This document shows positions 56,897 through 64,000 of a DNA stretch of 64,000 nt, one piece after another. A program made the position numbers and the translations under genes. This DNA is from Paraburkholderia adhaesiva (GTDB lineage Bacteria > Pseudomonadota > Gammaproteobacteria > Burkholderiales > Burkholderiaceae): contig NZ_JAJEJQ010000001.1 of assembly GCF_021390575.1 (NCBI RefSeq), positions 434,001 through 498,000 on the forward strand, in the 5' to 3' direction. A model generated the notes under the pieces. It was given only the letters and a program-made list of their open reading frames with translations, did not search any database and was not told the DNA's origin. How positions within the stretch are numbered: position 1 is the stretch's first letter; every line of letters begins with the position of its first letter.

Positions 56897-58347
56897 GCAT
56901 GAACGTCGTTACGCTGCTCTATCTGGTGGCGTCGGTCTGCTTCATCCAGGCGCTCAAGGGGCTCTCGAATCCGAAGAGCGCACGCGCCGGCAACGTGTTC
57001 GGCATGACCGGTATGGCCATCGCGATTCTCACGACGCTCGCGCTGATCGTGAAGGAATCCGCACAATTCGGCTCGAATCTCGGGCTCGGACTCACGCTGC
57101 TGTTCGGGGCGCTCGTGGTGGGCGGGGGCCTGGGTGCGTATGTCGCCGCGCGCGTCGAGATGACGAAGATGCCCGAACTCGTCGCCGCCATGCACTCGCT
57201 GATCGGTCTCGCGGCGGTGTGCATCGCGTATGCCGTCGTTTCCGAGCCTTCCGCGTTCGGGCTGGTTGCCGAAGATGCGCCGTATCCGGACTTTCTGCCC
57301 TACGGTAACCGCATCGAGCTGTTCATTGGCACGTTCGTCGGGGCCATCACGTTCAGCGGCTCGGTCATCGCGTTCGGCAAGCTGTCGGGCAAGTACAAAT
57401 TCCGGCTCTTCCAGGGCGCGCCCGTGGTCTACGCGGGCCAGCATCTGATCAACCTGATGCTCGCGCTCGGCATGATCGGCTTCGGGATTCTGTTCTTCCT
57501 CACGCAGTCGTGGCTGCCGTTCATCATCATGACGTTGATCGCTTTCGCGCTCGGCGTGCTCATCATCATTCCGATCGGCGGTGCGGACATGCCCGTCGTC
57601 GTGTCGATGCTGAACTCGTACTCGGGCTGGGCGGCGGCGGGCATCGGCTTCTCGCTGAACAACGCGATGCTGATCATTGCGGGGTCGCTCGTCGGTTCGT
57701 CAGGCGCGATTCTCTCGTACATCATGTGTCACGCGATGAACCGCTCGTTTTTCAACGTGCTGCTGGGCGGATTCGGTGCGGAGGCGGGCAGTGCGGCGGC
57801 AGGCGGCGCGCAGGAGCAACGTCCGGTCAAGTCGGGTTCCGCCGACGATGCCGCGTTCATGCTCGGCAACGCAGAATCGGTCGTGATCGTGCCGGGCTAT
57901 GGTCTTGCCGTCGCGCGGGCGCAGCATGCCTTGAAAGAACTGACCGACAAGCTCGTGGAAAAGGGCGTCGATGTCCGCTACGCGATCCATCCGGTCGCGG
58001 GGCGCATGCCGGGGCACATGAACGTGTTGCTCGCCGAAGCCGAAGTGCCGTACGACCTCGTGTTCGAGATGGAGGACATCAACAACGAGTTCGGCCAGAC
58101 CGATGTCGTGCTCGTGCTCGGCGCGAACGACGTGGTGAATCCGGCGGCCAAGAACGATCCGAAATCGCCGATCGCGGGCATGCCGATCATCGAGGCCTAC
58201 AAGGCGCGCACGATCATCGTGAACAAGCGGTCGATGGCGGCGGGTTATGCCGGGCTCGACAACGAATTGTTCTACATGGACAAGACGATGATGGTGTTCG
58301 GCGATGCCAAGAAGGTCATCGAGGAGATGGTGAAGTCGGTGGAGTGA
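56893..58347 (+). CDS. pntB: NAD(P) transhydrogenase subunit beta (PntB)
   Basis: The 484-residue protein has about nine membrane helices in its first 290 residues and an NADP(H)-binding domain III at the C-terminus (about 305-484), with [39 protein letters not shown] and [19 protein letters not shown]. It completes the proton pump and NADPH supply. ATG overlap with pntAB ensures coupling. Confidence 0.95.
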   Translation: MSMNVVTLLYLVASVCFIQALKGLSNPKSARAGNVFGMTGMAIAILTTLALIVKESAQFGSNLGLGLTLLFGALVVGGGLGAYVAARVEMTKMPELVAAMHSLIGLAAVCIAYAVVSEPSAFGLVAEDAPYPDFLPYGNRIELFIGTFVGAITFSGSVIAFGKLSGKYKFRLFQGAPVVYAGQHLINLMLALGMIGFGILFFLTQSWLPFIIMTLIAFALGVLIIIPIGGADMPVVVSMLNSYSGWAAAGIGFSLNNAMLIIAGSLVGSSGAILSYIMCHAMNRSFFNVLLGGFGAEAGSAAAGGAQEQRPVKSGSADDAAFMLGNAESVVIVPGYGLAVARAQHALKELTDKLVEKGVDVRYAIHPVAGRMPGHMNVLLAEAEVPYDLVFEMEDINNEFGQTDVVLVLGANDVVNPAAKNDPKSPIAGMPIIEAYKARTIIVNKRSMAAGYAGLDNELFYMDKTMMVFGDAKKVIEEMVKSVE

Positions 58348-58380
58348 CCGAACCGCGAAGTCATTGCGGTCCGGTCACGT

Positions 58381-58411
58381 CGATGGTCGCGGCACGATCG
58401 CGCGACCATCG
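58381..58411. repeat. Perfect inverted repeat after pntB
   Basis: CGATGGTCGCG (58381-58391) and CGCGACCATCG (58401-58411) are perfect complements around a 9-base loop. No T-run follows on either strand, so it is not a standard terminator. It could slow RNA polymerase or protect the pntB 3' end. Confidence 0.6.
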
Positions 58412-58443
58412 GCCTACAAGCGAGGAAGCGAAGCTTCGAACGC

Positions 58444-59553
58444 TTAGAATCGCGTTTCGATTCCCACGCGGGTGAGGAACTGGCTCGGACCGCTCGACGT
58501 CCCGTTCGGGTCGAGAATACCGCTGATCAGCGCCTGCGCACCGGAGTTCGCGCGTTGATACACCGCCTGCGTATAGACCATCGTACGCTTGGACAGGAAG
58601 TAATCGACCGACGCCGAGATCTGGTGCGCGTGGTTGTTGTCGAGAAACCCGTTGCCCTTCATGTACATGTAGTCGGCGCCGAACTGCAGGGCCGGCGTCA
58701 GCATATACGTCGCGCCGACTTCACCCTGGGCGATTGCGCCGCCATTGGCCATGTTGCGCACCGTCGTGATGAGCGCGGTCGTGGTGAGCTTGCCGAAGTC
58801 GTAATGCGCGCCGACGCCCCAGTTGCGCACGGTAACCTGCGGGCCGCCCGTTTGCAGGTACTTCACTTCCGTATAGGCCGCTGCGGCGCCGAACGGACCG
58901 TGATCGTAGTTGATCCCCGCGCTGACCGAGCTTCCGCTGCCGAACGATCCCGGCACGCCGCCGAAACCATAGAGCGCACCGAAGCGGAAACCTTCGATCG
59001 CAGGCGACTGATACTTGATCGAATTCGTCACCGTCTGGCCCGACATCCGGTCCCAGTCGAACTGGCCGGCATAGGGCGGGTTGTACGGAAGCGCGAGTTT
59101 CGGGAACGGACCGGCGCGGAAGTTGTACAGGCCGCCGACCATCATCGCGGCGTCTGTGCGCGCGAAGAACAGCGAATCGACCATGAAGTCGTACTGGTTG
59201 CCGAGCTTGATCGAGCCGTAGCGATCGTTCGTCAGGCCCACCCACGCGTTGCGGCCGAAGAGGCCCTTGCCCGGCGGCTGGATCGCGCCACTGCCGACCG
59301 CGAACTGGTTCACGAGATCGAAGACGGCGTGCGTGCCGCCGCCGATATCCTCGTCGCCCTTGAAGCCCAGCATATTCGGCGACATGATGCCGTCGTCGAA
59401 CTTCAGATTGCTGTGTCCGCCGGAATTGCTCACATACGTGATACCGGCGTCCATCACGCCGTATAGCGTCACGCTGCCGCTCGATTGCGCGTACGCCTGC
59501 GCGGCGGCGGCGGAAAGCGTCAACGCGATTCCCAATTGTGTGGAAATTTTCAT
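58444..59553 (-). CDS. Outer-membrane porin (Gram-negative porin_4 type)
   Basis: This 369-residue outer-membrane protein has a signal peptide (KISTQLGIALTLSAAAAQAY, cleaved before QSSGSVTLYG) and the 16-strand trimeric porin pattern of beta-proteobacteria, with SVTLYGVMDAGITYVSN, GNQYDFMVDSL and the ending RVGIETRF in Phe. It allows passive entry of small solutes. It lies downstream of the aromatic meta-cleavage genes, with 179 bases between, and a GGAGGA ribosome binding site. A catabolic uptake role is inference; solute specificity is unknown. Confidence 0.94.
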   Translation of the reverse strand: MKISTQLGIALTLSAAAAQAYAQSSGSVTLYGVMDAGITYVSNSGGHSNLKFDDGIMSPNMLGFKGDEDIGGGTHAVFDLVNQFAVGSGAIQPPGKGLFGRNAWVGLTNDRYGSIKLGNQYDFMVDSLFFARTDAAMMVGGLYNFRAGPFPKLALPYNPPYAGQFDWDRMSGQTVTNSIKYQSPAIEGFRFGALYGFGGVPGSFGSGSSVSAGINYDHGPFGAAAAYTEVKYLQTGGPQVTVRNWGVGAHYDFGKLTTTALITTVRNMANGGAIAQGEVGATYMLTPALQFGADYMYMKGNGFLDNNHAHQISASVDYFLSKRTMVYTQAVYQRANSGAQALISGILDPNGTSSGPSQFLTRVGIETRF

Positions 59554-59585
59554 TTGTCTCCTCCGTGTTTCCTGATATCTATCTA

Positions 59586-59601
59586 CGTATTTAGGAATAC
59601 G
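59586..59601. promoter_or_regulatory. Inverted repeat upstream of the porin gene
   Basis: CGTATT-TAGG-AATACG is a perfect 6-bp inverted repeat 33 bases upstream of the porin start codon. It may be an operator or leader hairpin; regulator unknown. Confidence 0.35.
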
Positions 59602-59732
59602 AATTTTGATGATGTGGTTGATTTGATCGGGTGACGCGTCCTTGTTCGCTTATGAAGAATGCTCGTCGCGGAAATTCAGGCGTCTTCCGCGACGGCCGCG
59701 ATGCGGCGGCAATTCATCACCGGTGGTGTGGG

Positions 59733-60761
59733 TCAATGCGGCTGCGAATCCGTTGCACGCTTCTTCAAATCAAGCGCCACGTCAACAATCATGTCCTCCT
59801 GACCACCCACCATGCGGCGCTTGCCCAGTTCAACCAGAATGTCGACGGTCTTCAGACCGTACTTCTTCGCAGCGACCTCTGAATGGCGCAGGAAGCTCGA
59901 ATACACCCCCGCATAGCCCAGCGCGAGCGTCTCGCGATCGACACGCACCGGACGGTCCTGCAGCGGACGCACGATGTCGTCGGCTGCGTCCATCAGCGTG
60001 TACAGATCCGTGCCGTGATTCCAGCCCATGCGCTCGGCCGCCCCGATGAACACTTCGAGCGGCGCATTGCCCGCGCCCGCGCCCATCCCCGCGAGCGACG
60101 CGTCGATACGGTCACAGCCCTCTTCCACCGCGACCATCGAGTTCGCCACGCCCAGCGACAGGTTGTGGTGCGCGTGCATGCCCGTCGTCGTTTCGGGCTT
60201 GAGTACACCCTTGAGCGCACGGAACCGGTCGCGCACATCGTTCATCGTCAGCGCACCACCCGAATCGACCACGTAAATGCAGGTCGCGCCGTAGCTTTCC
60301 ATCTTCTTCGCTTCGATGGCGAGATTCTCCGGCGTGGTCATGTGGCTCATCATCAGGAAGCCCACCGTGTCCATGCCGAGTTCGCGTGCATACTCGATGT
60401 GCTGCTTCGAGATGTCCGCTTCCGTGCAGTGCGTGGCCACACGCACCACGCGCGCGCCCGCGTTGTACGCGGCCTTCAGGTCGTGAATCGTGCCGATGCC
60501 CGGCAGCAGCAGCGTCGCGATCTGCGCGTGCGTAACGACGTCGGCTACCGCCTCGATCCATTCGAGGTCGCTGTGCGCGCCAAAACCGTAGTTGAAGCTC
60601 GAGCCCTGCAGGCCGTCGCCGTGTGCCACCTCGATGCTGTCGACCTTCGCGCGGTCCAGCGCACGCGCGATGTCCTGCACGTTCTGGATCGAGTACTGGT
60701 GGCGGATTGCGTGGCTGCCGTCGCGCAGCGTCACGTCGGAGATATAGAGTTTCTTGCTCAT
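59733..60761 (-). CDS. mhpE: 4-hydroxy-2-oxovalerate aldolase
   Basis: The 342-residue DmpG/BphI/MhpE-type metal-dependent aldolase cleaves 4-hydroxy-2-oxovalerate into pyruvate and acetaldehyde. Metal and substrate residues are visible: Asp14 in [11 protein letters not shown], and His196 and His198 in [12 protein letters not shown]. It works in a complex with the acylating acetaldehyde dehydrogenase encoded just upstream (24 bases), passing the toxic aldehyde through a channel. It is the last enzyme gene of this operon before the porin. Confidence 0.95.
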   Translation of the reverse strand: MSKKLYISDVTLRDGSHAIRHQYSIQNVQDIARALDRAKVDSIEVAHGDGLQGSSFNYGFGAHSDLEWIEAVADVVTHAQIATLLLPGIGTIHDLKAAYNAGARVVRVATHCTEADISKQHIEYARELGMDTVGFLMMSHMTTPENLAIEAKKMESYGATCIYVVDSGGALTMNDVRDRFRALKGVLKPETTTGMHAHHNLSLGVANSMVAVEEGCDRIDASLAGMGAGAGNAPLEVFIGAAERMGWNHGTDLYTLMDAADDIVRPLQDRPVRVDRETLALGYAGVYSSFLRHSEVAAKKYGLKTVDILVELGKRRMVGGQEDMIVDVALDLKKRATDSQPH

Positions 60762-60784
60762 GTTCGTGGTTCTCGCGTTGTCGT

Positions 60785-61726
60785 TCAGGCCGCCACAGCG
60801 GCGCTGGCGATGCGCTCCGCGGTGGCCAGCGCCGCCGAGGTCATGATGTCGAGGTTGCCCGCGTAGGCCGGCAGATAGTGCGCTGCGCCTTCGACTTCGA
60901 GAAACACCGAGGTCTTCAGGCCGCTGAATTTGCCACGGCCCGGGATGTTCAGCGGTGCGCTCTCGGGGATCACATCGAACTGCACCTTCTGCTTGAGGCG
61001 GTAGCCCGGCACGTAGGCGTGCACGGCCTTCGCCATTTCCTCGACCGACGCTTCCACCCGTGCCTGGTCCGCAAGTTCGGACAGCACGTACACGGTGTCG
61101 CGCATCATCACCGGCGGCTCGGCCGGATTGAGCACGATGATCGCCTTGCCCTTCGCCGCGCCGCCCACCACTTCGATGGCCTTCGACGTCGTTTCGGTGA
61201 ATTCGTCGATGTTCGCGCGCGTGCCGGGGCCCGCCGACTTGCTGCTGATCGACGCCACGATTTCCGCGTAATGCACCTTCGCCACGCGCGAGACCGCGGC
61301 CACCATCGGGATCGTCGCCTGGCCGCCGCAGGTGACCATGTTCACGTTCGGCGCGTCGATGTGCGCGTCGAGATTCACGACCGGCACGCAGTACGGGCCG
61401 ATCGCCGCGGGCGTGAGGTCGATCACGCGGATGCCAGGCTTGTGCTGGCGCAGGAACGCGTCGTTCTTCACGTGCGCGCCGGCCGAGGTGGCGTCGAACA
61501 CCACGTCGATGTCCTTGAAGACCGGCAGGTTCACGAGGCCCTGCACGCCTTCGTGCGTGGTCGCGACGCCCAGGCGCGCGGCGCGCGCGAGGCCGTCCGA
61601 CGCCGGGTCGATGCCGACCATCGCACCCATCTCCAGATGCTTGCCGTGCCGCATGATCTTGATCATGAGGTCGGTGCCGATGTTGCCCGATCCGATGATC
61701 GCGGCCTTGAGTTTTTGCGTTGCCAT
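60785..61726 (-). CDS. mhpF: Acetaldehyde dehydrogenase (acylating)
   Basis: This 313-residue DmpF/MhpF/BphJ-type enzyme converts acetaldehyde, CoA and NAD+ to acetyl-CoA. The nucleotide motif GSGNIG is at residues 12-17 and the catalytic cysteine is at 133 in [11 protein letters not shown]. It is paired with the aldolase downstream in the standard order for meta-cleavage operons. It follows the hydratase gene by 13 bases. Confidence 0.96.
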   Translation of the reverse strand: MATQKLKAAIIGSGNIGTDLMIKIMRHGKHLEMGAMVGIDPASDGLARAARLGVATTHEGVQGLVNLPVFKDIDVVFDATSAGAHVKNDAFLRQHKPGIRVIDLTPAAIGPYCVPVVNLDAHIDAPNVNMVTCGGQATIPMVAAVSRVAKVHYAEIVASISSKSAGPGTRANIDEFTETTSKAIEVVGGAAKGKAIIVLNPAEPPVMMRDTVYVLSELADQARVEASVEEMAKAVHAYVPGYRLKQKVQFDVIPESAPLNIPGRGKFSGLKTSVFLEVEGAAHYLPAYAGNLDIMTSAALATAERIASAAVAA

Positions 61727-61739
61727 TTACATCCTCTGA

Positions 61740-62528
61740 TCAGGCGGTGAAAGTCGCGCGGACGCTGCCGAGCCCTTCGATCTGCGCGGTATAGATGCCC
61801 GCTTCCTTGACGGCCACCATCGGGCCGAGCGCGCCGGTGAGCACGACGTCGCCCGCGCGCAGCGGTGTGCCGAGTTGCGCCATGCGGTCAGCGAGCCACA
61901 CGGCTGCGTTCAGCGGATTGCCGAGGCACGCCGCACCGTTGCCGCGCGAGAGCACTTCGCCGTCACGCGAGAGTTCCATCGCGCAGGCGGTGAGGTCGAT
62001 CTGCGAGAGCGGCACCGGGCGGCTGCCCACCACGAAGCGCGCGCTCGAGGCGTTGTCGGCCACGGTGTCGACGAAGCGGATGTCCCAGTTCGCGATGCGG
62101 CTGTCTACCACCTCGATCGCGGCGAGCGCGTAGGCGCTGGCGTTGATGATGTCGACGAAGGTGTGTTTTTCGTGCGTGAGATCGCGCTCGAGCACGAGCG
62201 CGATTTCCGCTTCGACCTTCGGCTGGATCAGCTGCGAGAGCGGGATCGGTTCGCCGTCGCCATAGGCCATCGACGCGAACAGCGCGCCGAAGTCGGGCTG
62301 GTCGACGCCGAGCTGCTTTTGCACCGCCAGCGAGGTGAGGCCGATCTTGCGGCCCACGATACGCTCGCCGTTCGCCACGCGCAGGTCCACGTTGGCCTGC
62401 TGCACGGCGTAGGCGGTGGCCATGTCGTCGAGGGCGATTTCGCCGCGTACGGGGGCGATCGTGTCACGCGAGGCTTCTGCAGCGCGCAGGCGCGCGGCGA
62501 GGGTACTTACCAATTTGTTATCGGGCAT
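61740..62528 (-). CDS. mhpD: 2-keto-4-pentenoate hydratase
   Basis: The 262-residue fumarylacetoacetate-hydrolase-fold enzyme adds water to 2-hydroxypenta-2,4-dienoate to give 4-hydroxy-2-oxovalerate. Metal-binding acidic residues are in [14 protein letters not shown], and [20 protein letters not shown] and [12 protein letters not shown] are characteristic. The related 4-oxalocrotonate decarboxylase (DmpH) has a similar fold, but the hydrolase-type neighbours favour the hydratase. It lies between the hydrolase and acetaldehyde dehydrogenase genes. Confidence 0.9.
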   Translation of the reverse strand: MPDNKLVSTLAARLRAAEASRDTIAPVRGEIALDDMATAYAVQQANVDLRVANGERIVGRKIGLTSLAVQKQLGVDQPDFGALFASMAYGDGEPIPLSQLIQPKVEAEIALVLERDLTHEKHTFVDIINASAYALAAIEVVDSRIANWDIRFVDTVADNASSARFVVGSRPVPLSQIDLTACAMELSRDGEVLSRGNGAACLGNPLNAAVWLADRMAQLGTPLRAGDVVLTGALGPMVAVKEAGIYTAQIEGLGSVRATFTA

Positions 62529-62611
62529 GACCTGTTTTCTCCTGGGGTTCAGCTTTGCGCGTCGTCCATTCGAATAGCGGGTCGCGGAAAGCCGATAACG
62601 TGTCTGGTCTG

Positions 62612-63457
62612 TTACGCGTTGGCGATGAAATCGCCGACCACACGGTTGAACTCTTCGGGGTGCTCGATCATCGCCCAGTGCCCGCAGCGATTGAGCAGCA
62701 CTAGACGCGAGTTGGGAATGTTCGCGAGCAGAAACAGCGACGTTTCGAACGACACCACGCGGTCGTCACGGCCGTGAATCAACAGCGTCGGCACCTTGAT
62801 CGAGGACAGCAGTTCCGGTTTCACCCACTTCGGCAACGGCGCGCCCTTCGGCAGTCCGGCGACGTAGTTGCTCAGGTGCTCCGGTCGCGCAAGGGCGGCG
62901 TCCGATCGCGCCTTGCACAGTTCCGGCGTCGCGAAGCGCGCCTTGTCGAACACCATGATTTCCACGAGACGCCGCATGTTCTCCGGCGATGGATCCTGGT
63001 ACGCGTGAATCAGCGTCTTCAGCCCTTCGGAGGGGCCGTCGCCCGCGCCGAACAGCGTCGGCATGCGGCCGACCGGCGGCCCCATCGTGATCAGATGGGA
63101 AATGCGGTTGGGGTGCTCCGTCGCGAGTCGCAGCGACGTCTGTCCGCCCATCGAATTGCCGACGAACGCGGCGCGCTCGATGCCGAGCGCGTCCATAAAC
63201 TGGATCGCCGCTTCAACGTGATCCAGTTGTTCGACGGTGGCGGCGTCCGATTGTCCCCAGCCGGGCATGTCGACGGCGTACACGTGGAACTGCTTCGCGA
63301 GCGCTTCGATGTTGCCGGAGAAGTTGCTCCAGCCGGTGGCGCCCGGGCCGCTGCCGTGCAGCAGGATCACCGGGTGTCCCTGGCCCGCTTCCTGGTAATG
63401 GAGCGTCCAGTCCTTCGTTTTGACGGTGCGGCTGGTTTCGGCTTGATTAAGTGGCAT
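62612..63457 (-). CDS. Alpha/beta hydrolase, meta-cleavage product hydrolase
   Basis: The 281-residue C-C bond hydrolase (BphD/MhpC/HsaD/DmpD type) splits the ring-fission product of an aromatic compound. The oxyanion-hole motif [13 protein letters not shown] is at residues 34-46; the triad is Ser102 (GNSMGG), Asp231 (HGRDDRV) and His260 (CGHWAMIEH). Which ring-fission product it prefers cannot be read from sequence, so no symbol is given. It lies downstream of the extradiol dioxygenase gene. Confidence 0.92.
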   Translation of the reverse strand: MPLNQAETSRTVKTKDWTLHYQEAGQGHPVILLHGSGPGATGWSNFSGNIEALAKQFHVYAVDMPGWGQSDAATVEQLDHVEAAIQFMDALGIERAAFVGNSMGGQTSLRLATEHPNRISHLITMGPPVGRMPTLFGAGDGPSEGLKTLIHAYQDPSPENMRRLVEIMVFDKARFATPELCKARSDAALARPEHLSNYVAGLPKGAPLPKWVKPELLSSIKVPTLLIHGRDDRVVSFETSLFLLANIPNSRLVLLNRCGHWAMIEHPEEFNRVVGDFIANA

Positions 63458-63530
63458 GGTGTCTGTCCTTGCGAGAGGTGTCGGGAGGGTAACTGCCAGC
63501 AGTCCTTACGATCTGCGGCAGTAACCGGAA

Positions 63531-64000
63531 TCACGCTTGCAGCAGGTCCGCAACGACGTGCGGCGGGCGGTGGCCCCAGGTGCTGAGCCGGTCGAGACGC
63601 TGGACCTGCCAGGTGGCTTCGTCGATGACCAGGCCGCCCCAGCCGAACTCGACGTTGAAGCCCGATGGCGTCCGGACGTAAAAGCTGAACATCCTGTCGT
63701 TCGGGTGCATGCCGAGGGTCATTTCGAACGGCTGCTTCGCATCCATGCAGCGGTCGTACGCGAGGCCGACGTCGCTCATCTCGGCGGCCTCGATCATGAA
63801 GTGATGCATCCGCTTCGGGAACGGCATGTTGGCCAGCGCCAGCGTGTGATGGCGTCCGTTGCAGTGCAGGAACGCTACGCTCGCGACGATGCCGGGCGCC
63901 ATCTCCTGATTGATGATGTCGGTCATCCTGAATCCGAGCATCCCGTACCAGTCGACGATAGTCTGCCGATCCATGCCGCGCTCGATCAGCACCTGATGGC
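63531..64000 (-). CDS. Extradiol ring-cleavage dioxygenase (VOC type), 5' end cut by window
   Basis: The frame is open to the window end, with about 156 residues of the C-terminal half visible; an internal GTG at 63992 is not the true start. This is a type I extradiol dioxygenase of the vicinal-oxygen-chelate family, which opens catechol rings using Fe(II). The metal ligands His (MHHFMIEAAEM) and Glu (GFNVEFGWGGL), and the active-site YVRTPSGF, are visible. It resembles BphC-like or catechol 2,3-dioxygenases; the aromatic substrate is unknown. It is the most upstream gene of the operon in this window. Confidence 0.92.
   Translation of the reverse strand, partial: HQVLIERGMDRQTIVDWYGMLGFRMTDIINQEMAPGIVASVAFLHCNGRHHTLALANMPFPKRMHHFMIEAAEMSDVGLAYDRCMDAKQPFEMTLGMHPNDRMFSFYVRTPSGFNVEFGWGGLVIDEATWQVQRLDRLSTWGHRPPHVVADLLQA

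Overview
The window looks like a stretch of the main chromosome of a Burkholderiaceae bacterium (Burkholderia / Paraburkholderia / Caballeronia type). The reasons are the high GC content with strong G/C third-position bias, the gene order holA-proA, the linked ruvC-ruvA-ruvB and dusB-fis-purH blocks, a three-gene pntAA-pntAB-pntB transhydrogenase, a Gram-negative 16-strand-type porin and a very large trimeric autotransporter adhesin. Most of the DNA is ordinary housekeeping sequence. The identification rests on reading the proteins and gene order by eye; no database search was done.

Layout. 1-3.1 kb: the 3' part of holA, then proA and a HemJ-like membrane protein. 3.2-12.6 kb: an accessory-looking region of lower-GC non-coding DNA around a 2190-residue YadA-type adhesin with nested tandem repeats, followed by an orphan GntR-type DNA-binding fragment. 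12.6-18.5 kb: a gluconate / Entner-Doudoroff module, with hexR divergent from edd-eda and then gntP-type permease and gntK. Two HexR-like boxes lie between hexR and edd. 18.6-24.7 kb: purB, a TPR-glycosyltransferase fusion, a HypT-like LysR regulator and glutamate dehydrogenase. 25-28.1 kb: the gltIJKL glutamate/aspartate ABC transporter. 28.2-34.7 kb: class II amidotransferase, pyrC, a DUF3025 gene, RNase P RNA, OsmC-like protein, rplM-rpsI and erpA. 34.7-39.4 kb: anmK, a HigBA-type toxin-antitoxin pair, tyrS, dtd and a histidine phosphatase. 39.7-54.6 kb: a LivK-type binding protein, then a long minus-strand series (MpaB/DUF2236, ruvB, ruvA, ruvC, purH, fis, dusB, UbiH-type hydroxylase, pepP), a plus-strand GST, then GltS-like protein, mnmA and a NUDIX hydrolase on minus. 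55.4-58.3 kb: pntAA-pntAB-pntB. 58.4-64 kb: a porin and a meta-cleavage aromatic catabolic operon (extradiol dioxygenase, ring-fission hydrolase, hydratase, acylating acetaldehyde dehydrogenase, aldolase), cut by the window end.

The most interesting element that is not a protein gene is at about 32.82-32.99 kb, upstream of rplM. A near-consensus sigma70 promoter is followed by a short C/U-rich sequence with two CCTCC (anti-Shine-Dalgarno) cores, one displayed in a hairpin loop, and then by two exact tandem copies of an intrinsic terminator. This is the architecture of a small regulatory RNA that binds ribosome binding sites, like those described in Burkholderia and rhizobia. Other points of interest are the repeat structure of the adhesin, the HexR boxes, a leader ORF that overlaps the start of the higB toxin gene, and the intergenic hairpins in the gnt and glt operons.
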